This document shows positions 1 through 4,399 of a stretch of DNA of 5,881 bases, piece after piece. Origin of the DNA: Phycisphaerales bacterium (GTDB taxonomy: Bacteria > Planctomycetota > Phycisphaerae > Phycisphaerales > UBA1924); NCBI GenBank assembly GCA_003511945.1, contig DOJA01000010.1:1-5881 (forward strand), given 5' to 3'. The notes below the pieces were generated by a model. It made no database searches. It saw only the letters and a list, made by a program, of their open reading frames with translations, and was not told the origin of the DNA. Numbering within the stretch: the first letter of the stretch is position 1; every line of letters starts with the position of its first letter. A program made the translations under genes and the position numbers.

Positions 1-1
1 C

Positions 2-37
2 ACCTCGCCCCCCATCTCGCCCCCCATCTCGCCCCGG
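2..37 (+). repeat. 12-bp tandem repeat, three units, coding for [T/I]SPP
   Basis: Three 12-bp units (2-13, 14-25, 26-37) differ only at their first bases and at the end of the last unit. Being 12 bp long they stay in frame and encode TSPP-ISPP-ISPR, the visible start of the Pro/Thr linker of the protease. More copies may lie left of the window. Such in-frame repeats change linker length by slippage without breaking the gene. Confidence 0.7.
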
Positions 38-1207
38 CCCCAGACCACGACGACAACACCCGCCGCACCCCCGGTCGAACTCTCGGCGGCCGGCGACGGG
101 CAGTACCTGGTGGTGCCGATCACCGGGGTGATCGGGGAGGAATCGTTCAACTCCGGGCTGGAGCGGGCGCTGAAGCACGCGATGCAGAAGCGGATCGCGC
201 GGGTGGTGCTGGACATCGACACCCCGGGCGGGCTGGTGGACGAGGCCTCGGCCATGGCCAAGGCGATCGCGGCTCACCGGGAGGCGATGGCCAAGTCGGG
301 CCTGAAGGCGGAGTTCATCGCGCTGGTGCGGAACGCGATCAGCGCCGGGATCTGGCTGGCGCTGTCGTGCGAGCAGATGTTCATCGTGGAGGGGGGCGTC
401 ATCGGGGGCGCGGTGGCGTTCTCGGTGGACCACACCACCGGGGCCGCCGAGGTGGACGCGAAGATGAACAGCATCTACGCGGCAGAGGTGTCGGCGCTGG
501 CCGATCGCCACGGGTACCCGGCGGCGGTGGTGAAGGCGATGATGATCATGAGCGAGCAGTGCTGGGCGTGGACCGACGCCGAGGGGCGCTGGCGCGTCGA
601 GGCGGAGAAGCCCCGGGAGAACGCGGACAAGGCGTGGAAGGTGGACGGGGCCGCGACGGTGCTGACGCTGCGCTCGGGCGAGGCCGAGCGCCTGGGGATG
701 GCGCGGGTGGTGGGCACACCGGACGCGCAGGCGCTGGGGCCTGCGCTGGGCCTGGAGGGGTGGAAGTCCGCGGGCGACGCGGGCGGGGACGCGATGGCCT
801 GGGCCAAGGGCCAGGCGGAGAAGGATCTGGCCCGCGCGAAGAAGCAGGTGGAGGAAATCAGGGATCTGCGCCAGGAGATCAGCACGATCAACGACACGCT
901 GCTGCCCCGGGCCTTCGAGCGTGCGAACAACGCCCACCCGCACAACTGGCGGTACACCGTCTTCCGCGACACCGGGAACTTCACCCCCGAGTCGCGACAG
1001 GACTGGGTCCGCCGAACGGACGAGGCGCTCGCCGCGTGGGAGGATGTGCAGAACGGGATGCGGAAGCTGGACCGGCTGGACAAGCGCCACGAGCAGCTGA
1101 CGGGCGAGCCCTACTTCAACCGGACGCAGGCGCGGTTCGTGGCCAAGGACATCGACAAGGTGATCAGCGACCTGCGCACGAACCGGAACCGCGCGAGCCC
1201 GCCTTGA
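2..1207 (+). CDS. NfeD/ClpP-fold (S49-like) serine protease, 5'-partial, with coiled-coil C-terminus
   Basis: The frame is open from base 2 to the TGA at 1205-1207, giving 401 visible residues. The GTG at 110 is only an internal candidate start: the 36 codons before it read as a plausible Pro/Thr-rich linker, so the true start and any signal peptide probably lie left of the window. In visible numbering, residues 1-24 are the linker and about 36-250 are the protease domain. Family landmarks are DIDTPGG (71-77), the ISAG segment with candidate nucleophile Ser114 (AGC at 341), Lys154 (AAG at 461) on the following helix as the candidate general base, and a closing LTLRSGEAERLGMA block (from 221). 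This matches the Ser/Lys dyad of NfeD-type proteases, which in known members cleave membrane or envelope substrates. From about 264 the protein is charged and helical (coiled coil about 264-301), followed by a hydrophilic tail. It has no NfeD transmembrane bundle or OB domain. Envelope location is inferred. The fold is fairly certain; the substrate is unknown. Confidence 0.85.
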   Translation, partial: TSPPISPPISPRPQTTTTTPAAPPVELSAAGDGQYLVVPITGVIGEESFNSGLERALKHAMQKRIARVVLDIDTPGGLVDEASAMAKAIAAHREAMAKSGLKAEFIALVRNAISAGIWLALSCEQMFIVEGGVIGGAVAFSVDHTTGAAEVDAKMNSIYAAEVSALADRHGYPAAVVKAMMIMSEQCWAWTDAEGRWRVEAEKPRENADKAWKVDGAATVLTLRSGEAERLGMARVVGTPDAQALGPALGLEGWKSAGDAGGDAMAWAKGQAEKDLARAKKQVEEIRDLRQEISTINDTLLPRAFERANNAHPHNWRYTVFRDTGNFTPESRQDWVRRTDEALAAWEDVQNGMRKLDRLDKRHEQLTGEPYFNRTQARFVAKDIDKVISDLRTNRNRASPP

Positions 1208-1248
1208 GGACCGGGGCCACGGCCCACGCCCGGAATCAAGTGTCTTCT

Positions 1249-1277
1249 GGTGGGGCGGGTCTGGAGCCCGCCTCGCC
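1249..1277 (+). terminator. Strong hairpin downstream of the protease gene, possible terminator
   Basis: Bases 1249-1259 (GGTGGGGCGGG) pair with 1267-1277 (CCCGCCTCGCC) in an 11-bp stem with two G-T wobbles and a 7-nt loop, about 40 bases after the protease stop codon. The position suits a transcript end. No T-run follows, so it is not a classical intrinsic terminator; it may work without a U-tract or protect the 3' end. Confidence 0.45.
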
Positions 1278-1337
1278 CTGATCTCGCCTGCCGACGCCCG
1301 ATGTCGCGCGGTGGTTCGTGTTGAGCGCACCGCTTCC

Positions 1338-1358
1338 TCTCGGCCCGCGGGGCCGAGG
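1338..1358 (+). other. Perfect 8-bp hairpin with GCG triloop
   Basis: CTCGGCCC (1339-1346) pairs perfectly with GGGCCGAG (1350-1357) around a 3-nt loop, and a T-G wobble at 1338/1358 can extend the stem. It is the second of three hairpins between the protease and kinase genes. The stem is symmetrical in DNA, so it could act on either strand. Function unknown. Confidence 0.4.
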
Positions 1359-1365
1359 ACCGTTG

Positions 1366-1404
1366 CCATGGGTGGAGGCCGCCCGCTGCGGCCGCAACCC
1401 ATGG
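1366..1404 (+). other. Long two-part hairpin upstream of the kinase gene
   Basis: The outer arms CCATGGGT (1366-1373) and ACCCATGG (1397-1404) are perfectly complementary. Inside, GGCCGC (1377-1382) pairs with GCGGCC (1388-1393) around a 5-nt loop, separated from the outer stem by a 3x3 internal loop. This makes 14 perfect base pairs ending 80 bases before the kinase start. A purine-rich stretch rather than a T-run follows, so a terminator, a leader structure in the kinase mRNA or a protein-binding dyad are all possible. Confidence 0.45.
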
Positions 1405-1462
1405 GGAGAAGAAGTCCAAGGGCCATTCCTCCGCCGCGGCCGGGCGAGCCCGATCGGGGGCC

Positions 1463-1469
1463 GGGAGGG
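1463..1469 (+). promoter_or_regulatory. Possible ribosome binding site of the kinase gene, unusually distant
   Basis: GGGAGGG contains a GGAGG Shine-Dalgarno core at 1464-1468, but 16 bases separate it from the GTG start at 1485, which is longer than the usual 5-10. An in-frame TAG at 1473-1475 rules out a start nearer to or upstream of this site, leaving GTG 1485 (or CTG 1482). The purine run may be a weak site, or translation may not depend on it. Confidence 0.3.
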
Positions 1470-1484
1470 AAGTAGACTGCGCTG

Positions 1485-4199
1485 GTGAGCCAGACGCCGA
1501 CCCACATCGGGCCATTTGTCGTCGAGCGGGAGCTCGGGCGCGGGGGCATGGGGGTGGTGTACCGGGCGCGGGACTCGCGCCTGGGGCGGGCGGTGGCGGT
1601 CAAGGCCCTGCCCGAGCACCTGGCGCAGGACGCCGAGCGGCTGGCGCGGTTCGAGCGCGAGGCGCGGACGCTGGCGTCGCTCAGCCATCCGAACATCGCC
1701 GGCATCCACGGGCTGGAGGTCCACGAGGGACGCCGCTACCTGGTGCTCGAACTGGTCGAAGGTGAACCACTCAACAAGCGCCTGGAACGCGGCCCGCTGG
1801 CCCTCGACGAGGCGCTCGAAGTGTGCGCCCAGATCGCCGCCGGGCTCGAGGCGGCCCACGAGGCGGGGGTCGTCCACCGCGACCTCAAGCCCGGGAATGT
1901 GATGCTCACGCCCGAGGGCAAGGTGAAGGTGCTGGACTTCGGGCTCGCCAAGTCGAGCGAGCAGGGGGCGAGTTCCTCCAGCGGCTCCAGCCAGAGCCCG
2001 ACCATGACCACCCCCGCGCGGGGCATCGACGCGACGGCCCCCGGCGCCATCCTGGGCACGGTGCCCTACATGAGCCCCGAGCAGGCCCGCGGACGCAAGG
2101 TGGACAAGCGCACGGATGTCTGGAGCTTCGGCTGCATCCTCTACGAGACGCTGACTGGTCTCGGCCCCTTCGCGGGAGAGACGGCGTCGGACTCGATCGG
2201 CGCGATCCTGCACAAGGAGCTGGACTACTCCCTGCTGCCGCCCGCGACCCCTGCGCGGGTGCGCGAGCTGCTGAAGCGGATGCTGGAGCGCGACCGCGAT
2301 AATCGCCTCCGCGACCTGGGCGACGCGATGCTGGAGCTGCAGGCCGCCCGCCACGAGAAGGGGCCTGCGGTCGGCACCGGCGGGCCGACTGGGAGGAGCG
2401 GTCGCGGCGTCGGCGCGATGGCAGTGGTCGGCGCGGCGATGCTGGCGCTCGGCGCGGTTGTCGGGTTCCTGCTGCGCGGCGATCGTGCGGCGCCGGTGGT
2501 CCCAACCCCCACTGTGGCGACACCCAAGGACCGCCTGCCCGGGTACCGGCTGGCGCAGGTGACCGACCTGGCCGGGGTCGAGACCTTTCCCGTCCTGTCG
2601 CCCGACGGGCTGACGGTGGTGTACGCCGCCCGTGACGACGGTGAGGATTGGGACCTGTTCAGCCAGCGCATCGGCGGCTCGAACCCGATCAACCTGACGC
2701 CCGACGCGGACTGGGACGACTGGGCGCCGGCCTTCTCGCCCGACGGTTCGCAGATCGCGTTCCGTTCCGAGCGCGACGGGGGCGGCCTCTTCGTGATGGG
2801 CGCGACGGGCGAATCGCCAAGGCGCGTCACGAGCGAGGGCTTCGACCCGCGCTGGTCGCCCGATGGCGCGATGCTGGTCTACGCGACGGAGGGAATCACC
2901 GATCCCTCTGCGCGGAACCTGTCGAGCGAAGTCTGGGCCGTGCGAGTGTCCGACGGTCAGAAGACCCGGCTGTGCCAGGAGGACGGCGTGCAGCCCTCGT
3001 GGTCGCCCTCGGGGGCGCGGATCGCGTTCTGGGGGCTGGCCCCCAAGGGGGGGCAGCGGGATCTCTACACGGTGAGCGCGCAGGGCGGGGAGCGGACGCC
3101 GGTCCTGGAAGACGCCGCCACGGACTGGAACCCGGTGTGGTCGCCCGACGGGCAATGGCTGTACTTCTGCAGCAACCGCGGCGGGAACATGGGCGTGTGG
3201 CGGGTGAGGATCGATGAACCGACGGGGAAGGCGCAGGATCAGCCGGAGCTGGTGACGGTGGCCCCGGGGGTGGAGGCCGGGTTCCTTTCGCTCTCTCGCG
3301 ACGGACGACGCCTGGCGCTGGCGGCGTCGTCGGTCATCAGCACCGTGTTCCGCCTGGACATCGACCCGGAGACGATCGCGCCCAAGGGGAGCGCGCGCCC
3401 GCTCACGCGGTTCACCAGCGATGCGCGGATGCCGTCGATATCCCCCGACGGGCGCCAGGTGGCCTACATGGGCGGGGGGACGCAGGAGGACATCTACATC
3501 GTGCGCGCCGACGGGACCGGGCGCCGGCGCGTGACCAGCGACGCCTTCAAGGACCGCGGGCCCAAATGGTTCGACGGGGGCAAGGAGATCGTCTTCTACT
3601 CCGATCGGGGCGGGCAGTACGCGCTCTGGGGGGTGCGCCCCGACGGGGGCCAGCTGCACCTGTTCGCTGAGGGAGAACGCGGGCTGACGCTGCCCGTGAT
3701 CTCGCCCGACGAGCGCCGCGTGACGGTCAGCGAGCGGGGCCACGGGGCGCGACTGATCGAAATCGGTGACGGGAACATGGAGTTCAAGGACCTCCCTAAC
3801 CCGCTCAAGAAGGAGGAAGTCGAGCTGCTTCCGACCTCGTGGACCCCCGACGGGCGTCGGCTGCTGGCGCTGGCGGGACGCCAGGGCGTGATCCTTGGCG
3901 TCGGCGCGGTCACGCTCGACACGGGCGCGTGGGAGTGGATCCTGAAGGGCAATGATCTGCAGGGCGGGGTGTTCTGCGCGGACGGGAAGCGGGTGCTGGT
4001 CGTGCGCCGCGGCCGGTTCCTGGTGGTGGAGCCCGGCCAGAGCGAGCCCCGGCTGGTGTACGAGCCGGAGGGGTCGTCGATGATCTTTGGGGCATATGTC
4101 GACCTCGCGCCCGACGGCTCGTGGCTGTGCTTCGACGCCCTGACCGCGGAGGCGGACATCTGGGTGATGGAGTTTGAGGGGGGCGCGGAGCGACCGTGA
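1485..4199 (+). CDS. PknB-type transmembrane Ser/Thr kinase with C-terminal TolB/WD40-like propeller
   Basis: A complete 904-residue receptor-like kinase. The catalytic domain spans about 8-285 with all key motifs: glycine loop LGRGGMG (17-23), ATP-binding Lys40 in VAVK, the alpha-C Glu (about Glu59), HRDLKPGN with catalytic Asp133, DFG (151-153) and GTVPYMSPEQ (191-200). The activation loop is lengthened by a Ser/Thr-rich insert (about 157-186), a likely autophosphorylation region. One hydrophobic segment (about 309-330, ending FLLRG) is a transmembrane helix, placing the kinase inside and the C-terminus outside. Residues about 357-896 hold about twelve SPDG-type propeller repeats (SPDG at 372, 418, 458, 553, 652; degenerate forms between and after), as in TolB-like six-bladed propellers, enough for two such rings. 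The ligand is unknown. The GTG start is chosen because an in-frame TAG lies just upstream at 1473. It runs toward the phosphatase gene on the other strand. Kinase activity is well supported; the sensing role is inferred. Confidence 0.95.
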   Translation: MSQTPTHIGPFVVERELGRGGMGVVYRARDSRLGRAVAVKALPEHLAQDAERLARFEREARTLASLSHPNIAGIHGLEVHEGRRYLVLELVEGEPLNKRLERGPLALDEALEVCAQIAAGLEAAHEAGVVHRDLKPGNVMLTPEGKVKVLDFGLAKSSEQGASSSSGSSQSPTMTTPARGIDATAPGAILGTVPYMSPEQARGRKVDKRTDVWSFGCILYETLTGLGPFAGETASDSIGAILHKELDYSLLPPATPARVRELLKRMLERDRDNRLRDLGDAMLELQAARHEKGPAVGTGGPTGRSGRGVGAMAVVGAAMLALGAVVGFLLRGDRAAPVVPTPTVATPKDRLPGYRLAQVTDLAGVETFPVLSPDGLTVVYAARDDGEDWDLFSQRIGGSNPINLTPDADWDDWAPAFSPDGSQIAFRSERDGGGLFVMGATGESPRRVTSEGFDPRWSPDGAMLVYATEGITDPSARNLSSEVWAVRVSDGQKTRLCQEDGVQPSWSPSGARIAFWGLAPKGGQRDLYTVSAQGGERTPVLEDAATDWNPVWSPDGQWLYFCSNRGGNMGVWRVRIDEPTGKAQDQPELVTVAPGVEAGFLSLSRDGRRLALAASSVISTVFRLDIDPETIAPKGSARPLTRFTSDARMPSISPDGRQVAYMGGGTQEDIYIVRADGTGRRRVTSDAFKDRGPKWFDGGKEIVFYSDRGGQYALWGVRPDGGQLHLFAEGERGLTLPVISPDERRVTVSERGHGARLIEIGDGNMEFKDLPNPLKKEEVELLPTSWTPDGRRLLALAGRQGVILGVGAVTLDTGAWEWILKGNDLQGGVFCADGKRVLVVRRGRFLVVEPGQSEPRLVYEPEGSSMIFGAYVDLAPDGSWLCFDALTAEADIWVMEFEGGAERP

Positions 4200-4211
4200 T
4201 GCGTACGCATC
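4198..4211. other. 14-bp perfect palindrome overlapping the kinase stop codon
   Basis: GATGCGTACGCATC equals its own reverse complement and begins inside the TGA stop of the kinase gene. With no loop it is better suited to a dimeric DNA-binding protein or a modification enzyme than to an RNA hairpin. It lies 2 bases before the REP-like element. Chance occurrence in GC-rich DNA is possible. Confidence 0.35.
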
Positions 4212-4213
4212 CG

Positions 4214-4253
4214 GTGGAGTGGGTGCCGGGGTACGACCGGAGGTCGTGCCCCG
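4214..4253 (+). repeat. REP-like hairpin unit, left copy
   Basis: A 40-nt unit made of a 5' foot (GTGGAG then TGGGTGC), a left arm CGGGGTACG (4227-4235), a 9-nt core ACCGGAGGT (4236-4244) and a right arm CGTGCCCCG (4245-4253). Arms and core form a 12-bp stem with one T-G wobble (4232/4248) and a GGA triloop. The same unit occurs inverted at 4272-4311. A conserved foot next to an imperfect palindrome is the architecture of REP sequences. It starts 14 bases after the kinase stop codon and would be in the 3' end of that mRNA. Confidence 0.7.
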
Positions 4254-4271
4254 CTTTGGCGCTCACATCCA

Positions 4272-4311
4272 CGGGGCACGCGGGGGCCGCGTACCCCGGC
4301 ACCCATTCAAC
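4272..4311 (-). repeat. REP-like hairpin unit, right inverted copy
   Basis: Read on the - strand this repeats the left unit: foot GTTGAA then TGGGTGC, arm CGGGGTACG, a 9-nt core CGGCCCCCG, arm CGTGCCCCG. Foot and arms are identical to the left copy apart from two bases near the outer end. The core differs, but its outer three bases still pair (CGG with CCG instead of ACC with GGT). On the - strand the arm irregularity is a G-T wobble; on the + strand it is a C-A mismatch. It begins 89 bases beyond the phosphatase stop codon. Confidence 0.7.
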
Positions 4312-4346
4312 ACAGTGTCGGGCGCATGGGTTGTCCCTCCCCCCGG

Positions 4347-4367
4347 CCCTCTCCCAAGGGGAGGGGG
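4347..4367. terminator. CT/GA-rich hairpin between the convergent genes
   Basis: CCCTCTCCC (4347-4355) pairs with GGGAGGGGG (4359-4367) in a 9-bp stem with one T-G wobble and an AAG triloop. It lies 33 bases beyond the phosphatase stop and downstream of the kinase gene, so it could help end either transcript. There is no T-run on the + strand; read on the - strand the stem is preceded, not followed, by the CT tract. It may instead be another dispersed intergenic repeat. Confidence 0.4.
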
Positions 4368-4380
4368 AGAGAGAGAGAGA
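4367..4380 (+). repeat. (GA)7 dinucleotide tract
   Basis: Seven GA units directly abut the preceding hairpin and stop 19 bases before the phosphatase stop codon. Simple tracts of this kind vary in length by slippage; here it is outside any gene. Confidence 0.8.
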
Positions 4381-4399
4381 CGATTCGCGCGCCGTGGCG

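Larger units (their letters stand above)
4214..4311. repeat. 98-bp BIME-like element: two inverted REP-like units with an 18-bp spacer
   Basis: The outer 16 bases TGGGTGCCGGGGTACG (4220-4235) are perfectly complementary to 4290-4305, and the match continues outward for six more bases with one mismatch and one G-T wobble. The inner arms 4245-4253 and 4272-4280 are also perfect inverted copies. The element can thus fold as two separate 12-bp hairpins or as one long nested stem, and these folds exclude each other. The spacer is 4254-4271. No target-site duplication is seen at the borders, and it encodes no transposase. It lies between convergent genes, a usual place for such elements. Copy number elsewhere in the genome cannot be judged from this window. 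Confidence 0.65.

Noticed and set aside
1..37. Start of a CRISPR-like or intergenic repeat array at the left edge
   Set aside because: Units are 12 bp, adjacent, without spacers and in frame with the protease; it is a coding linker repeat.
367..1281. 304-codon open frame on the + strand overlapping the protease gene
   Set aside because: The translation is low-complexity Gly/Arg/Ala, typical of an off-frame reading of GC-rich coding DNA; the protease frame is clearly the real one.
1368..1475. 35-codon ORF starting within the third hairpin and ending just before the kinase gene
   Set aside because: It is Arg/Pro-rich with AGA, AGA, AGG and AGT codons not used in the neighbours, and its ATG lies inside the hairpin arm. 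No evidence of coding.
1473..1478. TAGACT as a -10 promoter box for a leaderless kinase mRNA
   Set aside because: No -35-like sequence lies at the expected distance and a single six-base match is not enough.
1236..3743. 835-codon open frame on the - strand, opposite the kinase gene
   Set aside because: It is the mirror frame of a very GC-rich gene, where stop codons are rare. Its translation is Arg/Pro/Ala/His-rich with no domain, while the + strand frame has full kinase and propeller motifs.
4214..4311. Miniature transposon (MITE) with terminal inverted repeats
   Set aside because: The 22-bp ends fit, but no target-site duplication flanks them, and the internal hairpin of each half is better explained by a paired REP-like unit.
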